Under the pieces are notes generated by a model. That model was not told where the DNA came from. It made no database searches and was given only the letters and a program-made list of their open reading frames with translations. From contig KN832557.1 in NCBI GenBank assembly GCA_000827205.1, positions 1,000,302 through 1,064,301 on the forward strand: a DNA stretch of 64,000 bases, written 5' to 3'. Both the position numbers and the translations under genes were made by a program. The DNA is from Plicaturopsis crispa FD-325 SS-3. Its lineage: Eukaryota; Basidiomycota; Agaricomycetes; Amylocorticiales; Amylocorticiaceae. Each line of letters starts with the position of its first letter. Within the stretch, counting starts at the first letter, position 1. This document shows, one piece after another, positions 46,566 to 57,846 of this stretch.

Positions 46566-48698
46566 ATGAATTTGACACCAGCGAGAACGCTTTGCACTCG
46601 CCCGGGCAAGCTTAGTGCTGCTGTACGGAGACTTCGCGCACGACCACTTCATAGCTCGAGGACCGTTTGCCGCGAACCATTCGACCCAGCGAATGTCGAG
46701 CGTGTCACGGACGATGTTGATGTCTGTATCGTTGGTGGAGGGCCAGCGGGCTTGAGTGCGGCGATACGGCTGAAACAACTAGAGCAGGAAAAGGGCAATG
46801 AGATTCGCGTCGTGGTTCTCGAGAAGGGCGGGGAAATTGGTGAGACTGCTGCTGAATAAGTTGGTATCTGTGTGCTGACGCTGCCCAGGCTCGCACATAC
46901 TGTCTGGTGCTGTCATAGAACCTCGTGCTCTCGACGAACTCCTCCCAGACTGGCGAACCACTTCACATCCTCTTACCCAGCCGGCCACCTCTTCACACAT
47001 GAAACTTCTGACAGGCTCTATGGCTCTGCCTATACCGCACCCACCACAGATGTCTAACAAAGGGAACTACATCGCTTCCCTGTCACAATTTACTAGTTAT
47101 CTTGGCGGTGTCGCGGAGGAGCTAGGCGTCGAGGTGTATCCCGGCTTTGCAGGCGCGAACATCGTGTACGGGCCAGACGGGAAGAGTGTTGCCGGTGTCA
47201 CCACGAACGAAGTTGGATTGGACAAAGAAGGGCGCATGAAGGATTCATTCGAGCCTGGAATGGAATTTCGAGCCAAGGTTGGTCGGCAGTGTGATCATAG
47301 CGGCGAAAACTAACCTGCAGCATAGGTCACGCTATTAGCGGAAGGTGCACATGGCTCCCTGTCTAAACAGCTCATTCGGCACTTCAACCTACGTGCGGAT
47401 TCGGACTTGCAAACATACGGTATTGGCCTTAAGGAGGTATGGCGCGTCGATCCATCGCAATATCGCGCGGGCGAAGTTGTCCATACCATAGGCTGGCCGT
47501 TAGACTACAAGACGTGAGTCGCCTACTATTTTACACGGGCACACGTCATGACGATGCATAGATATGGCGGTGGGTGGGTCTACCACATGGATGACGGGCT
47601 CGTATCACTCGGGCTCGTCATCGGCCTGGATTATCAGAATCCGTACTTGTCCCCGTACCGCGAGCTGCAGCGGCTAAAACACCACCCCTACTTCCGCAAA
47701 TTATTGTCTGGCGACTCGTCACGTATTGCCTATGGCGCGCGGTCACTGAACGAGGGAGGCTTACAGTCGCTCCCGAAGCTGCATTTCCCCGGTGGTGCGC
47801 TCCTCGGGTGCGCGGCAGGCATGGTGAACATCGCGAAGATCAAGGGGACACACAATGCCATGAAGAGCGGCATGCTTGCCGCGGAGGCTGCTTTTGAGGC
47901 TATTACAGAGGGCAAAGAAGTAGCGGGCGAGGACGGCGTCACGGACATGAGTGGGTACGAGACGAGGTTCAAGGATAGCTGGGTGTACAAGGACCTATAC
48001 GAAGTCCGTAACCTGCGGCCATCCTTCCACTCACCGCTTGGGCTATGGGGTGGACTGATGTACTCGGGGATCGACACACTATTCCTCCGTGGCCGCACGC
48101 CGTGGACATTGCGTAGCCCTCAGGTGAGTGATGCGGCAGCGACAAAGAAGGCCAAGGAATGCAAGGAGATTGAGTATCCGAAATACGAGGAGGGCTTGAG
48201 CACGGACCTGCTCACCAGCGTCGGGCTTACGGGCACGAACCACGCGGAGGACCAGCTGGTGCACCTCCGTGTGCGCGCGGGCAGCGCTGAGCATGCTCCC
48301 GGCGCCGAGACTGCGGAGGGCCTTGAGGGAAGAGAGGTGCGCAGGCGCCACGTCGAGAAGAATGTGGGAGAGTACGCTGGGCTCCTCGGCCGTGCGTGTC
48401 CAGCGGCAGTATACGAGTACGTGGACGCGGAGCCCGAAGCTAAGCGGGTAGAGGACGAGGGCTGGGGAGGGAAGAAGCTCGTTATTAACTCCCAAGTGCG
48501 TTGCTCTACTTCCGTCGCTGAAATGACTGACGATGCTGTTTAGAACTGTATACATTGCAAGTTGTGCGATATCAAAGTACCGACACAAGATATTACATGG
48601 ACGGTTCCGGAGGGCGGCGGTGGCCCTAAGTACAGTAAGTCATATCAACTCCTGTCATTGGCGAGAGATAGCTCACCAGGCTCCCAGCTATCACCTAG
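46566..48698 (+). CDS. ETFDH: Electron transfer flavoprotein-ubiquinone oxidoreductase, mitochondrial
   Basis: Inner-membrane flavoprotein passing electrons from acyl-CoA and other dehydrogenases, via ETF, to ubiquinone. The start at 46566 ([16 protein letters not shown]...) gives an Arg-rich presequence; an in-frame Met 25 codons earlier is less suited. The FAD-binding motif is [17 protein letters not shown]. Next come [87 protein letters not shown] and [20 protein letters not shown]. The C-terminal [4Fe-4S] ligands are ACPAAVYEY and [11 protein letters not shown] (C-x2-C-x2-C). The protein ends GGGPKY plus a short last exon (TIT). Frame is kept across about seven exons; all cofactor residues are present. 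Confidence 0.95.
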
Positions 48699-49047
48699 GC
48701 CTACATGTAACATACGCGCCTACTTTGAGTTGCTGTCAGAGCACTCAACAGCCTCATTATTTTATAAGAAACGTACGGGCATCCACCCACTGTAATTGAG
48801 AAATACGTATCGTTTTCTTCGGAATTGGCTACTTCACAGCCTCATAAGCGCTACACGCACGCCAAAGATACTTCTGGCTTGCGACTTGCCTTCTTGAAAA
48901 CGCGCAGGTGCGGGCTGAGATAGGGGCTATATGTGTGCCCTATGTAATTTCCGACACGAGGAGTCCTGCCGTCACCGTCGGACGCACCTTTCGAGGACGG
49001 GTTGCTCGTGTTTCTTCACCTCGAACCACGACGAGCAAAGCCAACGG
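48699..49047. other. Intergenic, promoter side of the type I membrane protein
   Basis: About 350 bases with no supported frame. Confidence 0.35.
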
Positions 49048-51566
49048 ATGCCTTTCAGTGGTGGCATTTTATTCGTGTCTTTTCTGGCGCTGGCCGTCAA
49101 CGCTCAGTCAGACCTACTGTACGTCCTCGCAACGCGGTGTCGCACGCCGAGCACGTAGCCTGACGAAGTTGCTTAGAATTATTGACGGCGCAGACCGCAG
49201 TGCTACCGGAGAGATAACACGGTACGTCGCATCTTTGCTGCTGCGAATTTGGACGCAATTTCACGCGAAGGAATGTATCCAGCTCAGTACCTCCACCACG
49301 TCGAAATGCCAGCAATATGTGGGGCGAGACGTCCGCCCTGTCGCGCGCGGTCGCAGACTCAAAGTCTACGAGCTCCGGCACGGCACCCACGACGCTCTTC
49401 GTGCTGACGCTCGCGACGGCCATAGCTCTGCTCGTTCTCGGCGGTGTCGCGCTGGTTCTTTACCTCCGCGCACGTGCTCGGCGGGCGGCCACAGACGTCT
49501 GGGAAATGGCAAAGCGCACGGAAGAAGGTGAAGCGGTGCATGATGGATGGGAGAGTGAGGAATGGGAAGAAGAGGGGCGCCTTGGGAAGTACGACCGTAT
49601 CCCCGTGTTCGACGCCTATTCGGACACCGACGCGCGCGAGCTGAGCAGGGACGACACATCCGTGCCACTCAAGCCAAGGGCGCAACAATACGGCGAACAA
49701 CTCGTTCAGTTCGAAGGCATGGACGAAACTTCCAGCTCAGAGTCCGATATCGGGTTCGGTAAAGAAGCTATGGGGCGCCGTCAGTCATTTGGACTCGGAC
49801 GCCAATTGGAGCCAGCGAAGGCCAATATTGGGACGGCAGTGGATTTGTTAGACGGCGATGACCCTTGGGCATTAGCTGACTTGGGCTCACTTTCGCAGTC
49901 TTCGCCTTACTCCCACTCACATCTTTCGCCACTTTCACACCCATCTCAATCGCCACTTATCTCGCATTCACCCGAAGCCCCTCATGCGTATTCCCCTGCA
50001 CCACTTTCATCCTCGCCTCTCGTATCACCTCCGTCCCGGCACTCTTCGCGTTCGTCCAGCTCCAGTAGACGGTCACTGCTGCTGCCAGACTGTCCTTCGC
50101 CCCATGCACGGTCATCCATTAGCCCCCCTGGTTCTATTTACTCAGATGACCATCCCGCGTCTCCACATTTGTCCATACTCGATGACCCAGCTATGTCCAT
50201 ATTCTCTGGCGACCGCACGCCGGACCACCTTGCCGACATCACCCTCGTTGACCTCCCTGATCTTCCCCCGTTCAGCCAGCATGAAGATGACCTCGTTTCT
50301 CTCGCCAAAGATATGAATAACGAGAAGCATCCTGATCTTCACGTTTTCTCGCCTCCCATGGACGATTCATCTGCTCTCCCTGAGGCTGGAGTGCAAGATC
50401 CGTTTGCGGATGCACTGGCACCACGCGTAGACATGCTCATGCCTGTCGATGCCGAGCTCATTCCAACGGACCACACGCCCGAACTGCTCTCAGAAGATCT
50501 CTCTCGCTCTGAGGCGGCGGAAGAGGTCGCCATCCCAGACGTAGCTGAGGAAAGCCCCAACATCACTGGCGCTGTACTCGAGGAACAGCCGCAAGACGCG
50601 GACGTCGACCATGCCCATGAACATTCTGGAGCAGAAATTGTCCCAGGAGATATTCAGGACGATGTCACCGCTGGCAATGTCGATGAGGTTGAGGATGCCC
50701 CATTTTCGCCCACTACCCCCTCGACGGGAAGTCCTGATGCCTCCCCCCAATCATCGCCTGTGGTATCGCACAGTGATGAGCTCGAAGCCCCTTCGAGTCC
50801 CCAGGTGTTGGAGTCCCTCTCCTCTGAAAAGGATAGTCTGCCTTCCTCAGTGGCGGATGAAGTTGCATCCGTTCTGTCCACCCACCATGAGAGCACACCC
50901 TCCTCCCCCAAAGTATCCTCTTTCAATGACATTTATGATCTTAACGAAAACTCACGTCCCTCCCCGAAGCCTGACACCGACGCACTTATTGCAGATCAGG
51001 TCGAAACTACACAGTCGGAACCTACGCCTATCCTACCGTCGATCACGATTGACGCTGCGCCGTTCCCTGACCCAGAACTCCTGCCCCTTCCTTTCGTTTC
51101 GCCTGTCTCGACCAGTCCCTCGCCCAAGTCACCCTCCAGCGCCCTCTCACCCCCTTCCTCCACATCGTCCCCCTCTCGTCGCAACGCCAGTTTGAGCCCG
51201 CGTCCAGCCTGGAGTCTCCGCGCCTCGGAATCTCCGGTGCTGAGTATCTCGCCCCAGGCCGAAGTATGCGAGCTCCCCGGCATGCCGGGGAGGTTCCCTG
51301 TGCCCGTCACCTCCCCATCTCCACCCGCCGCATCATCGAGCTCCCCCGCCACTGCCCCTGTTCGCCGCCGCAAAGCCTACAGGTCGCCCGTGCCAGAGCT
51401 TGACATCGCGCTTGCGATGCAGCTGCGGCCTGGTCTGGGCAACGGCGCGGATGCCGCCTGGATGGTGCGCTTCCTGATGGCTGTCTTTGGGTGGATGAGC
51501 GTGTTGGTGGGCGGGAAGAACCAGCGGCTGGAACGCGGGAACAGGAACTTGCAGACGGTGCAGTAG
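49048..51566 (+). CDS. Type I single-pass membrane protein with long disordered tail
   Basis: No known domain. Exons 49048-49118, 49177-49221 and 49271-51566 join in frame. The first encodes a classic signal peptide, MPFSGGILFVSFLALAVNAQ. A short lumenal part of about 50-60 residues with NVS and NAS glycosylation sites follows. The single transmembrane helix is TLFVLTLATAIALLVLGGVA, with stop-transfer RARARR. The cytosolic tail, about 690 residues, is Ser/Pro/Asp/Glu-rich and disordered, with many SP sites (SPYSHSHLSPLS, SPSPKSPSSALSPP). It ends in a more ordered stretch, ELDIALAMQLRPGLGNGADA, then a hydrophobic segment (AAWMVRFLMAVFGWMSVLVG) that might re-enter the membrane. A surface or vesicle scaffold is possible. 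Starting instead at the internal Met 49317 would lose the signal peptide. Confidence 0.75.
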
Positions 51567-51937
51567 GTTTGGTCCATTCGTGGTCACATCCGGGTAGCCT
51601 TCCCCCCTTTCGTTCTATGGATTTCTCCCGACGTTCTGCGTGTCGGTCTCTTGCTTTCGTTCTGCCGCGGCAATCTCAGGCTTCACTTTTCGACCGCATA
51701 CATACATGCTGGAAACATACGCATTCCTAGGCCCTTTCTTTCTGTATCTGCATGGCATCATTTCCGGAACATCATATTCATTCATCTCTGTGCACTCATC
51801 TGGACGTACGTTTCATACCATGCATTTCATAGTTTCGCTGTTTCCTTGCATTGTTCTTGTCGTCTGGGATCGGGATCGTGACTGGTACATATCCATTAAT
51901 ATTAATCCTGTTCCTGTGCCAAGGTGCCTTTGTGTGC

Positions 51938-53850
51938 CTATGCCACCGCGAGAGCATGGCGCCCGACATGGCTGCAAAAGCCCTCGAATAACGGTCTCTC
52001 CGTCTCTCGTCCATGTGTCCAGGAGAATTCTAGGGCACCCCACGACGGCGAGGGGGATACTGCATTATTTCCTACCCTCCTGCGTCTTTTCTTGGGGGGT
52101 TCCGACACGGAGGGTGATGGCGACCGAGACCGTGGAGTGGGAGACGAGGGAGGAATCGGGACTACGGCAGGAACGATCATTATTGTGCATTCAAACGTAG
52201 CGGCGAACGACGAGGCTCCTTGCGGCGACGTTTCTTGCCCAGACTTCTTCTTCCGCCGTGCACTGCGCGACCACGTATTCCCCTCCGCGCGCACCTTCAC
52301 TCCTACCTCGTCCTCGTGCGTAAATGCGACGTACACCTCCCGCAGTACACCCTCTAGTGCATCTATCTTGAGCTCGTGTGCGATCGGGATGCGTATCGTA
52401 TTCCGCGCCGGCATGAGTGCCCTCAGCGTGATGTCCTTGTCGGGGATGGGGATCGAGAGGAGTTCCTCGGGTAGGCGGGCGAGCGTGTCCGGGAGTCTGT
52501 GCGCAGAGAAGGACCAGGCGAGCGCGTACCGCCTAGTACGTCCCTGCGTCAGTTCGGTGATAGCATAGTTGGAGATCTGGAGGAAAAGGTCACGCTCTTT
52601 AGAGAGGCATAGGAGGGAAAATACGCGGATGGTACGCATACATTCTTAGCACGAAGCAGTGAGACCAGCGGCGGGATAGAATCTAGTCTCCCAAGCATAG
52701 ACGTATACCATCTGGAAAACATGTCAGAACTATCAGAGACTGAGAGTGATTGCAAAATACACCCACAGACACCGTTCGCCAGATTGAAGACTCTCGTCGA
52801 TCATACAGCCTACAAAGGCAACTTCACCGCCGGGAGTAATCATTTCGATGTCGGAGCCTGTGCATACCTGTATGAACCGTTAGTAACCGTGATACCAGAC
52901 AGGAAGAGAGTTCGTACAGCCGAGGGCGGGAGCGCCTTTCCCTCCATAGAAGCCTGCAGTTCGCTCGCCGACGCGTAGAACGGGGGATTGCACATGGTAA
53001 ATGTGAACCTAATCATCGTAGCATTTGTAGTGCACGTTGTAACAAGTACGGGACCACGGACCTTTTTTCTGGGTAAAGAGCCATCGGCAGAAGAAGCCGC
53101 ACAGGTAAGGTAGACGCCTGGGAAGCGTCGACGACCACTATCCTGTCTTGGAGCCCATTCTTGTCCACGTTGGCACGGGCACTAGCGAGTGAGATCTTGT
53201 CGATTTCAGTGGCGATGAAGGACCAGCTGGGGTCGGTGCGGCATCCGAGTAGGGGGTAGATGGCTGAGGAGCCTGTTCCGCTATCGACCACAATTTTCTG
53301 TGAGAAATAGGTGGGGGGACTGATTGCCAAAGCACATACATGTCTATACCGACAACGTCTACGTTCTCGTGGGTTGCGCGCACGATGTCTTGCACCCAGA
53401 GAATGTAGTTCAACCTATCGCGTCCAGATTCAATCTTCCGTCGCTCTGATAGTGTTAGGCAGGCGAGACGCACCGGTTTGGAACCTATGCGCCACGCTCA
53501 GTACAGACAGAAATCCGTCGACGACTCGTCGGTGCTTACGGGTGGGCAAAGTCGATCTTCGGGAAGGTCCAATATAAGATCGAAATCCCTCATCAAAAGG
53601 GCTTGCGTGAGGCATCTACATGCGTTCAGCATACACGCGGCCATATATCCAATGCATGACGGACCGTTGAGCGACCTCGGACTTGTAGTCGATCGCGTGC
53701 GTGCCATTCGGCAGCGCTATTATGCTGTTCAAGACTCTTAGTGAATGTGCAGGGAGAGAAACATTGGGCTCACTGTGGTCTGAGCGACGGAAATGCATCG
53801 GCGAGGTCGCGAAAATCGGGAGGTGTACCATATATGTTTCGGGGATGCAT
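51938..53850 (-). CDS. METTL16-like RNA N6-adenosine methyltransferase
   Basis: Rossmann-fold SAM-dependent methyltransferase of the METTL16/DUF890 family, which methylates U6 snRNA and some hairpins in the nucleus. Start [20 protein letters not shown] at 53850. Conserved blocks: [35 protein letters not shown], the SAM loop [38 protein letters not shown], the catalytic MCNPPFY (NPPF), [17 protein letters not shown] and [19 protein letters not shown]. After [20 protein letters not shown] comes a fungal C-terminal region with a basic linker ([10 protein letters not shown], possible nuclear signal) and a last part [20 protein letters not shown]. It ends [11 protein letters not shown]. About ten exons; one or two N-terminal joins are approximate. 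No catalytic residue is missing. Confidence 0.88.
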
Positions 53851-54557
53851 TGATGAAGGTTTACCAATGACCGCACGGCGTCGGCACTGCTAGCATGGTG
53901 CTCAATACTCGAGCTCGCGGGGTCTCGATGGATGCGATGGAGCACTACTACCAGGAGTCCAGGACGTCTAAGTGGTAGGTCGCAGAAAGGGTTTGGACGC
54001 GCCCAAAAATTGATCGCGACGCGTCCACGTCCCTCGGACCCTCTTGCTTCTTACCAAAACCCAATCAGTCCGATTCAGTCGTGCTTAAGTACCTCCGTTT
54101 TGTAGGTCGGTGCGACGACTCGATGACTATTCGACTCCATTCGACCCCCAACGATATACCAGAAGTTGCTTCTCAGGTTGACCCTGGGTTGACCATGCGC
54201 CCACAGCCGCCGCCTCCCACCCGAGCAACAGCAACGGACGCGCTCAGACAGCTAAGTGTGCTAAGACTTCGACGGTATGCGCATGTGAATAGCCGGCTAG
54301 TGCACCTACACTGCATAGAAGATGATTGTATGGCCATGGCGATATGCAACGTATGTTTCCTTACAGTGTAACTTACAGGCTCGCTGATCATCAATCGCGA
54401 CGCGTGGCGTTCCATATATCACATATCACATATCTCCCTCCTCTAATTCACTCCTGAGTCCTGAGTCGAGCGGGGTTATATCACCCTTGATGCTGAAAAT
54501 GTTCATGGCCCACCGCAACTTGAACTTTACTCGACCCCCTCGCGATCGATATCGGTC
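53851..54557. other. Divergent spacer, METTL16-like / P450 copy 2
   Basis: About 0.7 kb with no supported frame. The open frame at 54081-54371 has no motif. Confidence 0.4.
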
Positions 54558-56965
54558 ATGGCCCCGTCCATTCCCCTGCTTTTCCTCTCCGCGGGCGCGA
54601 CCATTCTCCTCTTCGGCGTGTACAGAGTCTCGCGATTTTTCTGGCGGAACTACACGTCCCCCCTACGCGAACTGCAAGGCCCGCTCTCGACGAGCATCGT
54701 CCACGGGGCGTTCAAAGATGTCCAGGGCCCGGTGCGTGTGGTGTCATCCATGCTTTGAAGCTAGCTCATTGCAATGCCACAGTTCGACGGGGCGATATAC
54801 GAGAAATGGGTTGAAAAGTACGGGTCGACGTTCCACGTCCCCTCCTTCCTTGGCGTATGTCATTTTCCCGTGACTGTGCATATGGACGCGTTTACTGACT
54901 GGCGAATAGATGTCTCGGCTGTACACGACTGACACGAAAGCGCTTGGACACATCCTGACCCATACGGATGATTGGGAGAAACCTGCGAGTATACGGGCTC
55001 ATTTGGCACCTATTGTCGGGACAGGTGCGAGCTCGGAATGACTCCCTGTCTATGCAAATGTAGCTCAATATCACTACAATTACAGGGATTCTACTAGTTG
55101 AAGGTGCGTCTAAACCTTGCCATCTCTATCTTTTGTCATGTGTTGACCAATTACCGTTTACTCAGGTGAACAGCATAAACTGCAGGTATACCGCACCTCC
55201 CTAGTTTTATCCAAGCCCAAAATGACGAACTAACAAACCTACAGCGCAAAATTTTGAATCCAGCTTTCGGGCCGAACCAAATCCGCGCCCTCACCGAGAT
55301 ATTCGTGGACAAGTCCATACAGGTACGCCCATCCACCGAAATCATAACCAAAAGTCGGCTCACTCACCCCAAAATGGCTTGCAGCTACGCGACCTGTGGG
55401 CGTCCCTAGTGGACGAGCAACAGGCCGAGGACAAGGAGAAGCCCGCCCGCATCGATATCCTCGCGGGAATGAGTCGTATGACCCTCGACGTGATCGGTCT
55501 CGCCGGTGCGTAGCCCTTGCGCACATACTTTGCATTTCAGGCGGCTTATCCCAACCCACTGCGTAGGATTTAATTATACATTCGACTCCCTCTCGGCGCG
55601 TAGGAACGAGCTGAACGAAGCGTTCTCCGCCCTATTCCGCGGACAATCCCTCGGGCTCCTTTTTATACTGCAATTATGGATCCCCATCTTGCGGCTTATC
55701 GTGCGTACATACCTGTCCCTGCTCACTCACTGCATGCTCACGGATAGCGGGTGCAACGCGCATCCATCACACAGCCGACGCACCACAAACGCGTAGTCGC
55801 AGAAGCGCAGAAGACGATGGGGCGCATCGGCCGCGAGCTGCTCGCCAGCGCGAAAGCCGCTTTGATATCGTCCCAGAAAGACGGCTTATCGCAGAGCCAG
55901 AGTCAGACTGGAGCCCGGGACGTACTCAGCTTGCTTGTGCGCGCTAACGTGGAGGAAGGCGCGGGGAACAGGGCGGTGATGACCGACGAGGACGTTCTCG
56001 CACGTACGTCCATCTTCACTTCATCTACTACGGGAATACATTCTCAACACACAACACACAACACACAACACACAACAGAGGTACCGACATTCCTCGTCGC
56101 CGGGCACGAAACCACATCCTCCGCCGTCACCTGGGCCCTGCACGAGCTCTCCCGCTCTCCCGACGTCCAAGCCAAGCTGCGCGCCGAGCTGCGGTCGGTG
56201 TCGTCCGAGGCGCCCGACATGGACGAGCTGAACGCGCTGCCGTACCTCGAGAAGGTGGTGCGCGAGTGCTTGCGCGTGCGCTCGCCTGTGGCGAGCGTGG
56301 CGCGCGTCGCGGTGAGGGACGATTTCATCCCCGTTAGCGCGCCGTTCGTGGACCGCGCGGGGGTGTTGAGGGAGGGTATTAGGTGCGTTTGCGTTTGCGG
56401 CTTTTTCGTCTTTGGTGGGCGAGGATTGATGGGTGGACGTTAAGGGTGACGAAGGGCGACCCTGTGTTTATCCCGATCGTGGCTATCAACCATTCGAAAG
56501 AGCTCTGGGGCGAGGACGCGTTGGACTTCAAGTGCGTTCAGCATTCGCTATGTTTCTCAATACTGTTGATTGTGGGAGCTGACTTATTACTTGTAGCCCT
56601 GACCGGTGGGACGACTTGCCGGAAGCTGTGAGAACGATCCCGGGGCCCTGGGCTCATCAGCTCACCTTCCTCACCGGGTCCCGGGCATGCATCGGGTACA
56701 GATTTGCTCTCGTCGAGTACGTGTTCCTCATCCTTCATCACACATATGGCCCGCTCGTTAAACGCGTTGCTCACTTATCGGCCGTTCTACTTATAGGATG
56801 AAAGCCCTGCTGTTTATCCTCGTGCGCGCATTCGAGTTCGAGGAGGCTGTGCCGTCTGCGGATGTGTGCATCAAGCCGGCTTTCGTGCAGCGTCCGTCTC
56901 TGTTCAGCGAGAGCGAGAAGGGGAGCCAGTTGCCGCTGCTTATTAGGCCTGCGAGGGAGGAGTAA
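54558..56965 (+). CDS. Cytochrome P450 (copy 2), CYP5150-like
   Basis: ER-anchored heme monooxygenase. Start [20 protein letters not shown] with the N-terminal anchor. Blocks across about 13 exons: [55 protein letters not shown], helix [21 protein letters not shown], helix [12 protein letters not shown] (E-x2-R), [11 protein letters not shown] and the heme loop [16 protein letters not shown]-terminus LLIRPAREE. The hinge reads LQGPLS instead of the usual PGPP, a departure from copies 1 and 3. The intron before VPTFLVAG holds a short (ACACA)n microsatellite. It is more diverged than copies 1 and 3 but has no frame break. Confidence 0.92.
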
Positions 56966-57714
56966 ATGCTGGTGTTCTATAATCAAATGTGTTTAGAGCA
57001 TGGCTTGGACGTTTATTTATTTCTGACCACCTGAAAGTCTGTGTGTTTAGAGTTGGCATGCGGTTCTCGAGGTCAGTTGGAGTCGCTGACCTCATAGCGC
57101 TTATGCAGACGCGATTTCAGGCCTCAGAAGAAACTTAAGTATGTAGGTACGTGTGTGTCCCCCAGCCAATCTTCGGAGACATACCACGGGGCCCGAGGAA
57201 ATAGGCCGCTGCGTCGCTGGGGGCCGCATTGTGGTCATCGTTCCCATGTAATTATCTTATATCCTGTACATGTTTGTAGTCTCTCCGGGATTTCGGGGGC
57301 CCCGAGGGCGGGAGGCGGGGTCGACGAATAAAAGCACTGGTCATTACTCAGTAATCGAGGAAGCCGCGGATCACGGAGGAGTGAGCTCTTTGCCGAGCGC
57401 GGGCGCCTCCAAGCTTCAATCTGAATAACGCCGCTCGAATCAGTCGAGCTCATCATGAGCAACGACGAGCTCGACATTTCTCTCAACGTCCACGGTCCAG
57501 TACAACGCCGCGGGTCACGCCACAGTCACGCGTGTGTCACATGCCGTCAGAACCGGGTCTGGGACAATCCCTCTGACGCACAGACGCAGTGACGGGCGCC
57601 GTTTAGCCGCACGGCCCTTCCTTCAATTCCCTCGCTCACGATTCAGCGGCGGGCCTTTCTGAACATGTCCGTCGTCCGAGCAATGTCCATCGAATGTCCA
57701 GAGTGTCCTATACT
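56966..57714. other. Intergenic between P450 copies 2 and 3
   Basis: No supported frame. This is the promoter region of P450 copy 3. Confidence 0.4.
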
Positions 57715-57720
57715 TATAAG
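57715..57720 (+). promoter_or_regulatory. Possible TATA element of P450 copy 3
   Basis: TATAAG lies 127 bases before the ATG at 57847. A weak match, given for position only. Confidence 0.3.
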
Positions 57721-57846
57721 ACCTGCACTGACCGGCGATGGGCAAATTTAAACCACCCCTTTCAGCTTCAATACTTTCTCATACTTACCCTAATTGACTC
57801 CTCTCATTAGTACTTCGCAGCAGCACTTTGCAGCAGCAGCAGCAGC

